Below are positions 1 to 7,740 of a stretch of 64,000 nt of DNA, one piece after another; position 1 is the first letter of the stretch, and the number at the start of each line of letters is the position of its first letter. The position numbers and the translations under genes were made by a program. The DNA is from Niastella vici (GTDB lineage: Bacteria; Bacteroidota; Bacteroidia; Chitinophagales; Chitinophagaceae), in the NCBI RefSeq assembly GCF_002077945.1, contig NZ_LVYD01000044.1:186001-250000 (forward strand), read 5' to 3'. The notes beneath the pieces were generated by a model that saw only the letters and a program-made list of their open reading frames with translations, had not been told where the DNA came from and made no database searches.

Positions 1-597
1 ACTATTGATGTACATAATATTCAGGCTTTCCAAAATGCGTTTCGTTGTACTACAGAACATCTCGAAGCAAAAAAAATATTTGCCGATTTTCTTATTCCTC
101 AACTGACAACTGATGATGCCATTGTCATAATGTCGCCGGATATTGGGGGCATTAAGCGGGCTGAGCAATTTCAACAATCAATAAGCAAACGACTGAATCA
201 GGAGTTGCCGGTAGCGTTTATGGAAAAATACCGCAGCAGCGGTGAAGTGTGGGGTGAAAAAGTAGCAGGGGATGTAAAAGGAAAAACGGTTGTAATTATC
301 GACGACCTGGTAAGCAGCGGGGGAACATTAGCGCGGGCAGGGGTAGCCTGTAAACGGGCAGGCGCAAAAAAAGTGCTGGCTGTTGCCACTCATGGCATCT
401 TTACCGGTGAACCTGACAAAACATTGCAGGAGGAAAGTTTACAACAAATTATAGTAACCAACACGATTCCGCCTTTCAGGTTGGAGCACACACAGGTAAA
501 AGAAAAAGTAAAAATTTTGAATGCGGCGCCACTTTTTGCGGAAGCCATTAAACGAATGTATGAAGGTGGTTCGGTTGCTGAGTTGTTACAGGATTAA
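1..597 (+). CDS. prs: Ribose-phosphate pyrophosphokinase, C-terminal part (5' end outside window)
   Basis: PRPP synthetase makes 5-phosphoribosyl diphosphate from ribose 5-phosphate and ATP for nucleotide, His and Trp synthesis. The frame is open from base 1; the first in-frame ATG (130) is internal, because the upstream codons already read as the family (VDLHN-like start, NAFR, TEHL). Visible motifs are MSPDIGGIKRAE and the PRPP-binding loop VIIDDLVSSGGT near bases 292-330. The visible part is 198 codons, about the C-terminal two thirds of a usual 310-residue enzyme. The C-terminus is divergent from housekeeping Prs, so it may be a second, stress-island copy; the next gene starts 9 bp downstream and is probably cotranscribed. 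Confidence 0.85.
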   Translation, partial: TIDVHNIQAFQNAFRCTTEHLEAKKIFADFLIPQLTTDDAIVIMSPDIGGIKRAEQFQQSISKRLNQELPVAFMEKYRSSGEVWGEKVAGDVKGKTVVIIDDLVSSGGTLARAGVACKRAGAKKVLAVATHGIFTGEPDKTLQEESLQQIIVTNTIPPFRLEHTQVKEKVKILNAAPLFAEAIKRMYEGGSVAELLQD

Positions 598-606
598 TAT
601 AGATCA

Positions 607-1653
607 ATGGCTAAAATTTTCATAGAACAGCCACTTAAAGAAACCAGAATATCTGCTGGTGAAAAGGTTGCTTTTTTAAAACAACCTGGTGCTTATCCAT
701 TCGAGGTAAGCCAGGTAGAAGCAAAAGAAACCCATATGTCATGGGTGTTTTTGGCAGATGGCTTTGCATATAAACTTAAAAAGCCCGTTAAATACCGTTT
801 CCTGGATTTCAGCATACTAGAAGCAAGATTTAGGGATTGTCGTGATGAAGTTCGCTTGAACAGGAGACTGGCAAAGAATATTTATCTTGGCATAATACCC
901 CTTACTGTTGATGAAAAAGGTACGATGACTTTAGAGGGCAAAGGAACGATCATAGACTGGCTTGTGAAGATGAAAAGATTACCGGAGGAAAACATGCTGG
1001 ATTATGTAATCAGGCATCATATTGTTAATAAAACCATGGTACAGCCGGCTGCTATATTGCTAACGGAATTTTATAAAGGCGCGCAGTCTGCTGATACAAA
1101 GCCAGGCCTATACAGGGAAAAACTTAAAGGCGAGGTGCATGCCGTTTACAGAGAACTGGTTAATCCCATGTTTCAGTTGCCAATTGCAATGATCGAACTG
1201 CTTACAGCCGGATTGCTGCACTTTCTTAATGATCATGCATCCATGTTCGATAAACGGGTTACAGATGGAAAGATCATAGAAGCCCATGGCGACTTGCGGC
1301 CGGAACATATTTGCATTGCTCAGGAACCAGCTATCATTGACTGCCTGGAATTTAACCGTGACCTGAGGATACTGGATACGGCGGAAGAATTATCCTTTCT
1401 TGCCATGGAATGTGACATACTGGGCAATTTTCTGGTGGGGGACTTGTTTTTAGATACATATGCTTCTTTTACTTCTGATCACATACCGTCGTCTCTCATT
1501 TTATTTTATAAAATAAAACGAGCCTGTTTGCGGACCTTTCTTGTTATAAGACATATACTGGAGCCAATGTATAAAGAGGACCCCAAATGGCTGGCAAAAG
1601 CCAATGGCTACCTGCAACTGGCGGCGCAATACCATAAAAAACTTATAGCCTGA
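607..1653 (+). CDS. COG2187 aminoglycoside phosphotransferase-like (kinase-fold) protein
   Basis: 348 residues. The N-terminal third carries the family block MSWVFLADGFAYKLKKPVKY followed by FLDF and a RLNRRLA segment; residues about 220-240 hold the kinase catalytic loop HGDLRPEHICI and then IIDCLEFNRDLRILD with the metal-binding Asp. This is the phosphotransferase-like family that in many bacteria is alone or fused to a P-loop gluconate-kinase-like domain; here only the phosphotransferase part is present. The substrate is unknown. The mycobacterial dormancy protein Rv2004c belongs to the same family (recalled). It sits 9 bp after the PRPP synthetase, so the two are likely one transcript whose promoter is outside the window. 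Confidence 0.8.
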   Translation: MAKIFIEQPLKETRISAGEKVAFLKQPGAYPFEVSQVEAKETHMSWVFLADGFAYKLKKPVKYRFLDFSILEARFRDCRDEVRLNRRLAKNIYLGIIPLTVDEKGTMTLEGKGTIIDWLVKMKRLPEENMLDYVIRHHIVNKTMVQPAAILLTEFYKGAQSADTKPGLYREKLKGEVHAVYRELVNPMFQLPIAMIELLTAGLLHFLNDHASMFDKRVTDGKIIEAHGDLRPEHICIAQEPAIIDCLEFNRDLRILDTAEELSFLAMECDILGNFLVGDLFLDTYASFTSDHIPSSLILFYKIKRACLRTFLVIRHILEPMYKEDPKWLAKANGYLQLAAQYHKKLIA

Positions 1654-1658
1654 TACAA

Positions 1659-1670
1659 TGACTGTTATCA
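1659..1670. promoter_or_regulatory. Fnr/Crp-type palindrome, distal
   Basis: TGACTGTTATCA fits TGA-N6-TCA. It lies just after the stop of the COG2187 gene and about 117 bp before the PolX start. It has no -7 box at the usual spacing and may be an auxiliary site. Confidence 0.35.
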
Positions 1671-1706
1671 TTTAGTTCACTAATTGTAATCAACCGGTAT
1701 TTTAAC

Positions 1707-1718
1707 TGATCATTGTCA
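1707..1718. promoter_or_regulatory. Fnr/Crp-type palindrome, middle
   Basis: TGATCATTGTCA fits TGA-N6-TCA with strong half-sites (TGAT, GTCA). Its centre is 56 bp from the -7 box at 1765, about one helical turn pair upstream of the site at 1729-1740, so it could be a second, cooperative site in the PolX promoter. Confidence 0.4.
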
Positions 1719-1728
1719 TTCCGCGTTT

Positions 1729-1772
1729 TGATCGGCCTCATTGTAACTGGCATCTTATTGTGTGTTAATTTG
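1729..1772 (+). promoter_or_regulatory. PolX promoter: Fnr-type box plus -7 element
   Basis: Box TGATCGGCCTCA (1729-1740) and near-consensus -7 box TTAATTTG (1765-1772, one mismatch to TAnnTTTG). Centre-to-centre distance is 34 bp, the same geometry as the other stress promoters in this window. The predicted transcript start is about 10 nt before the PolX ATG at 1787. Confidence 0.5.
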
Positions 1773-1786
1773 AATAAAATATTTAT

Positions 1787-3577
1787 ATGGGTTTGTCAAA
1801 TGTTAAAAAGGCCGGTGAACGACATAATGCTGATTTGGCTGCTATTTTTCATCAGATGGCATCATGTTACCGGTATCTGGGTGCAAAACACCGCTTCAGA
1901 GTTATGGCTTATGATGGAGCGACCCGCACGTTAAGTAATTTGAAAAATGATATTTCGGTATATGCAAAAGATGAAGATGCCTTACATGAATTACATGGCA
2001 TTGGTGAAAGTATAGGTGAAAAAATAGTTGAATACCTGAATACCGGTAAAATTAAAACCTTTGAACAGCTGAAAAAAAAGGTGCCGCAGGGGTTGCTTGA
2101 GCTTATGGATATTGCCGGGTTTGGGCCTGCCACTGTAAAAGCCCTGCATCAGAAAATACATATCAATAACCGCGATGAATTAATTCGGGCTATTGAGACC
2201 GGTAAGCTGAAAGGGCTGCGGGGCTTTGGGCCCAAAAAGATCGACAACATGAAAAGGGGATTAAAACTTTTTAAAGAAGCACATGCCCGGATGTTGTTGT
2301 GGGATGCCATGAATATTGGCGAAGATATTTTGCAGGAAGTACTGGCTTTTCCAGGTATAAAAAAAGCTGAACTGGCCGGCAGTTTGCGCAGAAAAAAAGA
2401 AACCATTGGAGATATTGATATTATTGCAACAGCAGATAAAAAGGACTGGAAAAAAATAGTGAGTAAATTTATTGCACTGCCTCAATCAGAAAGGATACTT
2501 GCTAAAGGGGAAACAAGGGCCAGTATTGTTTTAAAAAAGACCAATATACAGGTAGACCTGCGTCTGGTGCACGAATATGAATATGGCTCTGCCTTATTAT
2601 ATTTTACGGGGTCAAAAGAGCATAATATCAAATTACGTACCTGGGCAAAAGGTAAAGGGTGGAAGCTAAATGAATATGGGGTATTTGATGCAGAAAGTGA
2701 TAAACAGCTGGCTGGCGCCACCGAGGAAGAAATTTACCGGTTGTTTGGAATGCAGTTTATACCGCCTGAATTGCGCGAAGAAAGAGGTGAAATTGAAAAT
2801 GCAAGAAAACACCTGTTGCCAAGGCTGGTTAATTTAAAAGATATCAGGGGCGACATGCAAATGCATAGCGTATGGAGCGACGGTGCAGATGAAATTGAAA
2901 CCATAGCCCGTTATGTTTGTAAAGAGTTCCCGCACTACGAATATATTGTGCTTACAGACCATTCTCCAAGCGAAAGGATAGCTGGTGGATTGCAGCCTGC
3001 AGATTTTATTAAACAATTTAAAGAGATTGACAGGATTAATAAAAAGTTGGGCAAAGACTTTATAAGGAAAGGGGTGGAAGTAGACATATTGGCCGATGGT
3101 TCGCTTGATTTGCCAGAAGATCTTTTGCAACAATTCGATTGGGTTGTTGCTTCTATTCACAGCGGTTTTACAAAAGACAATACCCAACGGCTGCTTAAAG
3201 TCTGTGAACGCAGGGATGTGCATTGCATTGGACATCCAGGCGGTCGATTGATCGGTAAAAGGGAAGGATATACCCTTGACTGGAATAAACTATTTGAAAA
3301 AGCAGCCGCTACCGGTACCGCTATTGAGATCAATGCACAGCCTAACAGGCTCGATTTACGCGACGACCTGGTTAAGGAGGCAATTGAAAAAGGGGTTATG
3401 ATTACCATCAGTACCGATTCACATGCTTTGAGCCAGTTTGATTTTATGCAACTGGGTGTGGCAGTGGCCCGCAGAGGCTGGTGTAAAATAGAAAATGTAT
3501 TAAATACCTGCTCATGGAAAGCTGTTGAACAATTCAAACGTCATAAACAACATGCGCTTAAGCAAGCTGTTAAGTAA
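1787..3577 (+). CDS. polX: DNA polymerase/3'-5' exonuclease PolX (family X)
   Basis: Gap-filling DNA repair polymerase with a fused PHP exonuclease, 596 residues (family about 570). An 8-kDa-like helix-hairpin-helix region covers residues about 20-170 (GIGESIGEKI, GFGPATVKAL, GFGPKKIDNM). The family X palm has the two catalytic aspartates in GDIDIIA and the third in QVDLRLV. The PHP domain (about 355-580) shows MHSVWSDG, LTDHSPS, EVDIL, HSGF, GHPGGR, INAQPNR and STDSHA, all metal-site blocks; the first position reads QMH instead of HxH, as in many PolX proteins. Start chosen at 1787, giving the conserved DLAAIFHQMASCYRYLGAKHRFRV-like opening. It follows a predicted Fnr-type promoter, which would make it a stress-induced repair enzyme. 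Confidence 0.92.
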   Translation: MGLSNVKKAGERHNADLAAIFHQMASCYRYLGAKHRFRVMAYDGATRTLSNLKNDISVYAKDEDALHELHGIGESIGEKIVEYLNTGKIKTFEQLKKKVPQGLLELMDIAGFGPATVKALHQKIHINNRDELIRAIETGKLKGLRGFGPKKIDNMKRGLKLFKEAHARMLLWDAMNIGEDILQEVLAFPGIKKAELAGSLRRKKETIGDIDIIATADKKDWKKIVSKFIALPQSERILAKGETRASIVLKKTNIQVDLRLVHEYEYGSALLYFTGSKEHNIKLRTWAKGKGWKLNEYGVFDAESDKQLAGATEEEIYRLFGMQFIPPELREERGEIENARKHLLPRLVNLKDIRGDMQMHSVWSDGADEIETIARYVCKEFPHYEYIVLTDHSPSERIAGGLQPADFIKQFKEIDRINKKLGKDFIRKGVEVDILADGSLDLPEDLLQQFDWVVASIHSGFTKDNTQRLLKVCERRDVHCIGHPGGRLIGKREGYTLDWNKLFEKAAATGTAIEINAQPNRLDLRDDLVKEAIEKGVMITISTDSHALSQFDFMQLGVAVARRGWCKIENVLNTCSWKAVEQFKRHKQHALKQAVK

Positions 3578-3604
3578 TCAATTTCGCAACGCTGGTGTTT
3601 CCTG

Positions 3605-4111
3605 TTAAACTATTAATGCTGTTTTTGCCTTAGCATTAATTTTTTCTTCTGCCAGGCGCGACAATTCTTCATCGATTTCTTTTTCTTCTTCCATAATTTC
3701 ATGCAATGCACTGGCAATATGCTCTTGTAGCAATAGCCGGGCATAAGAGGCGACAGTTCCGTACTTGGCAATCATATAATGACTCATGCACTGATGAATA
3801 ACGATCTGGCCCGCATGCAGCACTTCGGGATCAGCTGCGCTGTTTTGCAGGTCATTCATTTCTTTAACCAGGTCTTTTGCAACAACATTCTTTTTTGATA
3901 ATGTACTTATTTGCGTTTGCATAAAAATATCTTTCAGTTTTTGGACATGAGTTGATGCCTTTATGCCGCTTGACTTAAAAATCTTTTTAAGGTCTTTTGC
4001 CGCCATAGTGCCGGAAATCTCTTTTAGCGCCTCTGACCATTGCAGTTCTGCGTCATACAGGGAAAGAAGGTGAAAAACCATCAGGTCTTTCAATGTTGTA
4101 ATTTCTTTCAT
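3605..4111 (-). CDS. DUF892 ferritin-like protein (YciE/YciF family)
   Basis: 168 residues. Starts with the family pattern LKDLMVFHLLSLYDAELQ and is almost all helical, with the ferritin-type carboxylate/His residues EVLHAGQIVIHQCMSHY and LLQEHIASALHEIMEEEKE. YciE/YciF-type proteins are stress-induced four-helix bundles with a di-metal site of unclear chemistry. It lies 45 bp downstream of a universal stress protein gene on the same strand and is most likely cotranscribed with it. It converges with PolX. Confidence 0.85.
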   Translation of the reverse strand: MKEITTLKDLMVFHLLSLYDAELQWSEALKEISGTMAAKDLKKIFKSSGIKASTHVQKLKDIFMQTQISTLSKKNVVAKDLVKEMNDLQNSAADPEVLHAGQIVIHQCMSHYMIAKYGTVASYARLLLQEHIASALHEIMEEEKEIDEELSRLAEEKINAKAKTALIV

Positions 4112-4156
4112 GATTGAAGAAATTAATTGTTAATAATTATTACTATTTCCGGTATC

Positions 4157-5029
4157 TTATAACAAAGCTCCCTTTTCCGAAATTGGATTTTGTGTTTTAT
4201 CCGTATACCTATCGGGTAAAATTAAAAGTGGGACGGGCGTTTCAAAGATCATGGTCCGTGTAGTGCTTTTCATAAACAATCTTTCCCAAAGACCTTGTTT
4301 ATGTGTCAGTAGTGCCAGCAAATTGATCTTGTATCCTGAGATAAAGTCCTTTAATGCTCCTGGTACATCTTTTCCCACAATACACTCATATATTGGGTCG
4401 AGCGTTCTTACCATTCTGCTAATTTTAAATGGCCGGTTTAACATTTCATATGCTTCCTGGAACCGGTTTTCCGCTACCCGCACAAGGTATAGCTTTGAAT
4501 GAAACCTTTCACCAAGGAGGCGGAGGGTATCAAGTAGGCGAACATCGCTATCAGGCGCTACATCGCTTTCATTCGCAAGAGCAATGGTAGATATACTCGT
4601 ATAAGTTGTGTCTTCAGGTACAACGATCATGGGAACAACCAGATTTTTGACTAATTGTGAAACCGTACTGCCAAAAATATGGCGTAGTGTTGTATTGTCT
4701 TTTTTCATCCCGGTAATGATAATATCGGCCTTCTTTTCCTTTATAGCTATGGGAATGATCCTGTTTGCTACGCCCGGTTTAAAGAAAAGTTCAATCGGCA
4801 CGTCATTCCCTTCACCAAGCAGTTTTTTTTCTTCTTCCAATTGGCGTTCTACCCGCACTGCCATTTCTTCCATAGTAAGAACCGGTATTTCAGAAACAGG
4901 AACTGGCACCTGTTGAAAAGCATTAAACAGTATTATTCGGGCATTAAATGCCTTCGCTAATTCAACCGCATATAAGGAAGCACTATGTGCAGCATCTGAA
5001 AAATCGGTAGCAACCAGAATGGTTTTCAT
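4157..5029 (-). CDS. Universal stress protein, tandem UspA domains
   Basis: 290 residues with two UspA domains. Domain 1 starts KTILVATDFSDAAHSA and ends with ITGMKKDNTTL, GSTVSQLV and VPMIVVPE, a degenerate ATP-binding loop. Domain 2 is weaker and lacks a clear G-2x-G-9x-G signature (LLALLTHKQGLWERLFMKST then PLLILPD), so it may not bind nucleotide. Cytoplasmic; USPs of this kind bind ATP or adenylates and support survival in starvation or hypoxia. The promoter at 5043-5086 is one of the clearest Fnr-type promoters here, with a leader of only about 10 nt. First gene of a two-gene unit with the DUF892 gene. Confidence 0.88.
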   Translation of the reverse strand: MKTILVATDFSDAAHSASLYAVELAKAFNARIILFNAFQQVPVPVSEIPVLTMEEMAVRVERQLEEEKKLLGEGNDVPIELFFKPGVANRIIPIAIKEKKADIIITGMKKDNTTLRHIFGSTVSQLVKNLVVPMIVVPEDTTYTSISTIALANESDVAPDSDVRLLDTLRLLGERFHSKLYLVRVAENRFQEAYEMLNRPFKISRMVRTLDPIYECIVGKDVPGALKDFISGYKINLLALLTHKQGLWERLFMKSTTRTMIFETPVPLLILPDRYTDKTQNPISEKGALL

Positions 5030-5042
5030 AATCTGTTTTTAT

Positions 5043-5086
5043 CAAAGCTACCTGCTATTGCAAGGCGTTTTCAATGACAGGCATCA
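5043..5086 (-). promoter_or_regulatory. Fnr-type promoter of the usp-DUF892 unit
   Basis: Palindrome TGACAGGCATCA at 5075-5086 (reads TGATGCCTGTCA on the minus strand) and an exact -7 box TAGCTTTG on the minus strand at 5050-5043. Centre-to-centre distance 34 bp. A further TGA-N6-TCA match (TGATTGACCTCA) lies at 5097-5108. Confidence 0.65.
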
Positions 5087-5112
5087 TTGCCATATATGAT
5101 TGACCTCATTAT

Positions 5113-5158
5113 GGGGTGATGCATGAAGCTTTTTTCGTTATTAGAGCATTATCACCCC
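5113..5158. repeat. Inverted repeat between divergent stress promoters
   Basis: GGGGTGAT (5113-5120) and ATCACCCC (5151-5158), perfect 8-bp arms 30 bp apart, placed between the two back-to-back Fnr-type promoters of the usp and BON genes. It could be a paired operator for a second regulator or a structured RNA element; no T-run follows, so it is not an obvious terminator. Confidence 0.5.
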
Positions 5159-5164
5159 TTATAC

Positions 5165-5207
5165 TGATCATGGTCATTGTTACCCGATACCCTTAGCAAT
5201 AAATTTG
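5165..5207 (+). promoter_or_regulatory. Fnr-type promoter of the BON-domain gene
   Basis: Palindrome TGATCATGGTCA (5165-5176) with its centre 33 bp upstream of the centre of an exact -7 box TAAATTTG (5200-5207). The palindrome falls at about -41.5, a class II activator position. The leader to the BON ATG at 5319 is about 105 nt. Confidence 0.65.
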
Positions 5208-5318
5208 TTTCGGCTAATCCCTTTTATAACTTACTCTATCGATAATTAACATGAATATCCGTTTTCCTGAATGATAGAGGATTATTATCTATTTTCTAAC
5301 CTGCTAAAAAAGTGAATT

Positions 5319-5987
5319 ATGAAAAGCGATATTCAGATTCAACAGGATGTGATAGATCAGCTAAAATGGGAACCTTTTTTGAATGCTGCTGAAATAGGTG
5401 TAATTGTTAAAAATGGCATTGTCACCCTGTCGGGCATTGTAGATATTTATTATAAGAAAACTGCTGCGGAAGATGCTGCTAAAAAAGTGGCTGGAGTAAA
5501 AGCGGTGGTAGAAGAAATACAAGTGGGTATTTCACCCAGTTATCGCAAAACGGATACAGAAATTGCTGAAGCAGTATTAAATGCTTTGAGATGGAATACG
5601 TTGGTGCCGGATGAAAAAATTACAATAAAGATTGAGGATGGTATTGTGTCTCTGAATGGTGAAGTTGATTGGGATTATCAGCGTAATGCCGCTAAAAACG
5701 CGGTTGAAAAACTGGCAGGGGTTCGCAGAATTAATAACTATATAACTTTAAAACCGGCGATAACGGCTACAGATGTAAAGCAAAAAATAACTGCTGCTTT
5801 TCACCGGTGTGCAACAATTGATGCCGGAAAAATTACTGTCAACATTATAGATAACAGAGTAATATTAACCGGAAAAGTTCGCTCATTTGCAGAAAGGGAA
5901 GATGCTGAAAATGCTGCATGGTCGGCCCCCGGTGTTACCGGTGTAGAAAACAGACTCGAAATGCAGGAAGAAGAATTAGCTTTTTAG
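5319..5987 (+). CDS. BON-domain protein with three BON repeats (OsmY-like)
   Basis: 222 residues made of three BON domains (about 3-70, 78-147, 150-218), each with the signature of an amphipathic helix, a [11 protein letters not shown] / [11 protein letters not shown] / [11 protein letters not shown] strand pair and an A..AA..V.GV ending. BON domains bind phospholipid surfaces. Unlike OsmY there is no signal peptide visible, so it is probably cytoplasmic or peripheral. Similar multi-BON proteins accompany universal stress proteins in many stress islands. It has its own Fnr-type promoter. Confidence 0.88.
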   Translation: MKSDIQIQQDVIDQLKWEPFLNAAEIGVIVKNGIVTLSGIVDIYYKKTAAEDAAKKVAGVKAVVEEIQVGISPSYRKTDTEIAEAVLNALRWNTLVPDEKITIKIEDGIVSLNGEVDWDYQRNAAKNAVEKLAGVRRINNYITLKPAITATDVKQKITAAFHRCATIDAGKITVNIIDNRVILTGKVRSFAEREDAENAAWSAPGVTGVENRLEMQEEELAF

Positions 5988-6064
5988 AAAGTTCTGAACC
6001 TTTATAATCTGAATAGTTCTGTAAAAAATCGTTAACCAGTTCGTTATTACCTAAAACCAAACAT

Positions 6065-6703
6065 ATGTTAAAAACATTGCCTTTTAATGAACATGTGGCG
6101 GAATATGAAGATTGGTTCGAAAGATATCCTTTTGTATTTCAGTCAGAAGTAGAAGCTATTCGTGAATTATTACCTTTTGGAAAGACTATTTACGGAATTG
6201 AAATAGCCCTGGGTACAGGAAAATTTTCTGAAGCTTTAGGAATAAAGGAAGGGGTTGAACCAGCTGCCAATATGCGTACCCTGGCTATTAAATGGGGTAT
6301 TGAAGTAATGGATGCTGAAGCAGAAGCGCTTCCATATAAAGACAATAAATATGATTTTGTACTGATGGTTTTTTGCGTCAGCTATTTTGATGATTTGCAC
6401 GGGGCATTTAAAGAAGCCCATCGTGTTTTGAAAAACGGCGGTTCTCTTATTTTGGGGTTCATTGAGAAAAATAGTCCAATAGGTAAATTCTATGAAGCAA
6501 GAAAACCAGTGAGCGTTTTTTACAAGGATGCTAATTTTTATTCTGTTGAACGAATTTTAAATGAACTGAAACGCGCTGGTTTCAGAAATCTTTCCTTTTC
6601 ACAGACATTATTTCACAACCTGGATGATATTAAAATGCTGGAACCCTCAATGCCGGGTTATGGGAAAGGTTCTTTTGTGATCATTAAATCTAATAAGAAA
6701 TAA
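6065..6703 (+). CDS. Class I SAM-dependent methyltransferase
   Basis: 212 residues. Motif I is IYGIEIALGTGKFSEAL (residues about 39-55), with GIEIALGTG in place of the usual E/DxGxGxG; then GVEPAANM, DAEALPYKDNKYDFVLMV (motif II/post II) and HRVLKNGGSLILGFI. This is the methyltransf_11 type fold. The substrate cannot be told from sequence. A copy of its first codons, frameshifted, recurs at about 10072-10118. The DosR regulon protein Rv2003c is also a SAM methyltransferase (recalled), which fits the island context. Confidence 0.82.
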   Translation: MLKTLPFNEHVAEYEDWFERYPFVFQSEVEAIRELLPFGKTIYGIEIALGTGKFSEALGIKEGVEPAANMRTLAIKWGIEVMDAEAEALPYKDNKYDFVLMVFCVSYFDDLHGAFKEAHRVLKNGGSLILGFIEKNSPIGKFYEARKPVSVFYKDANFYSVERILNELKRAGFRNLSFSQTLFHNLDDIKMLEPSMPGYGKGSFVIIKSNKK

Positions 6704-6718
6704 AAACCAAAGCCATCC

Positions 6719-7231
6719 ATGCGAAATCGGTCCATTATTGCTGCAATGAACTTCTTCAGATTTTTTGCTCTTTTAATGGGCATTTGTATTGTCATGATAC
6801 CCGTTAAAGCGCATTCCTCACTGGAATCTGCAGCTATAAAGGAACGATCGGATTGGGCTAACGTGACTGCATCTTCTCTGCACGCCAACAGGCCTGGATT
6901 TTTAAGGGTATTCTTCCGGATGTACTTGAAAAAATTATCCAGGCGGCACCTCTTACAAGACAACACGGTCAATGCCGACAAAAACGCCACAGCTTCTTTA
7001 TGGTTGGGGATTGCTTCCATTGTTTTCCTGTTCATTCCAACCTATACGCTGTTACTGGTAATTCCACTGGGCATTTTAGCCATTGTTTTTGGAAAGCATG
7101 CACTATCAGGGGGAACGAAAAAGGAACTTTCTGCAAAAGTTGGGAAAGCACTGGGGTTAGGAGCTTTGATCACATTCGCTGTGTTAGTGATTGTCGCCCT
7201 TATTTTCCTGGCAAATTTTCATTTAAATTAA
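6719..7231 (+). CDS. Small membrane protein, DUF4190-like C-terminus
   Basis: 170 residues. An N-terminal hydrophobic segment (about 9-30, possible signal anchor) is followed by a basic linker with RMYLKKLSRRHL and two transmembrane helices (about 95-118 and 140-165) around GKHALSGGTKKELSAKVGKALGLG. The two-helix unit resembles DUF4190, common in Bacteroidota membrane proteins. Function unknown. It lies 15 bp after the methyltransferase and is probably in its transcript. Confidence 0.65.
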   Translation: MRNRSIIAAMNFFRFFALLMGICIVMIPVKAHSSLESAAIKERSDWANVTASSLHANRPGFLRVFFRMYLKKLSRRHLLQDNTVNADKNATASLWLGIASIVFLFIPTYTLLLVIPLGILAIVFGKHALSGGTKKELSAKVGKALGLGALITFAVLVIVALIFLANFHLN

Positions 7232-7283
7232 TTATTCACTGCATTCTTTAAAAACGGCGTTTTTGATGGGTTGAAGGATAAGT

Positions 7284-7295
7284 TGACAGTTATCA
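7284..7295. promoter_or_regulatory. Fnr-type palindrome without assigned promoter
   Basis: TGACAGTTATCA inside TTGAC-AGTT-ATCAA (7283-7296), one of the best matches to the Fnr consensus in the window. No good -7 box at 33-35 bp on either side (only AAGATATG on the plus strand), so its target is unclear. Confidence 0.45.
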
Positions 7296-7481
7296 AACCC
7301 TTTATTGAAGGATGTGATAAGATATGAGATTTTCACAACCATGCGTATTCGTGTAGTCCTATCTAATTGGCAATTCATTACAAAGGTAAATGAAGGAGCA
7401 GATAATGGAAGGAGCTGCTAAAACTATATCATTATAGCTGGTGAAATAAATTAAAAGGAGAAAGAAATTCTACACTTATTT

Positions 7482-7514
7482 TTTGCTTTTGGTTTTGTTC
7501 TGTTATTACCTTTG
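7482..7514 (+). promoter_or_regulatory. Bacteroidota-type promoter for the metalloprotease gene
   Basis: Exact -7 box TACCTTTG (7507-7514) with TTTG (7482-7485) 21 bp upstream as the -33 element. Points toward the gene at 7741, giving a leader of about 220 nt. No Fnr-type palindrome at the expected position, so constitutive or differently regulated. Confidence 0.5.
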
Positions 7515-7740
7515 CCGAAATCATTTTTATTCATTCCTGTAATCCGAAAAATTTCCCTCTTTCATACCTGCATTGTAGTAAGGCTTTATCATTAATGTGT
7601 TGCGTTTTATTATAAGCCCTTGGTTTGTTTTCAGTGATCCTGGTTCAGCGATAAAACGCGGTTCTTCATTTTCCTGAAATGAAGCGTAAACCTCACCTGC
7701 GAAGTGGTGTACAGTTTTGTTCAGTTTTAAAACAATATTT

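Larger units (their letters stand above)
7232..7740. other. 509-bp intergenic region with an Fnr-type box and a promoter
   Basis: No convincing gene longer than 30 codons. It holds an Fnr-type box (7284-7295), a 26-codon ATG reading frame at 7341-7421 without recognisable similarity, and a good Bacteroidota promoter (7482-7514). The last 220 bp before the metalloprotease gene look like a long leader. Confidence 0.5.
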
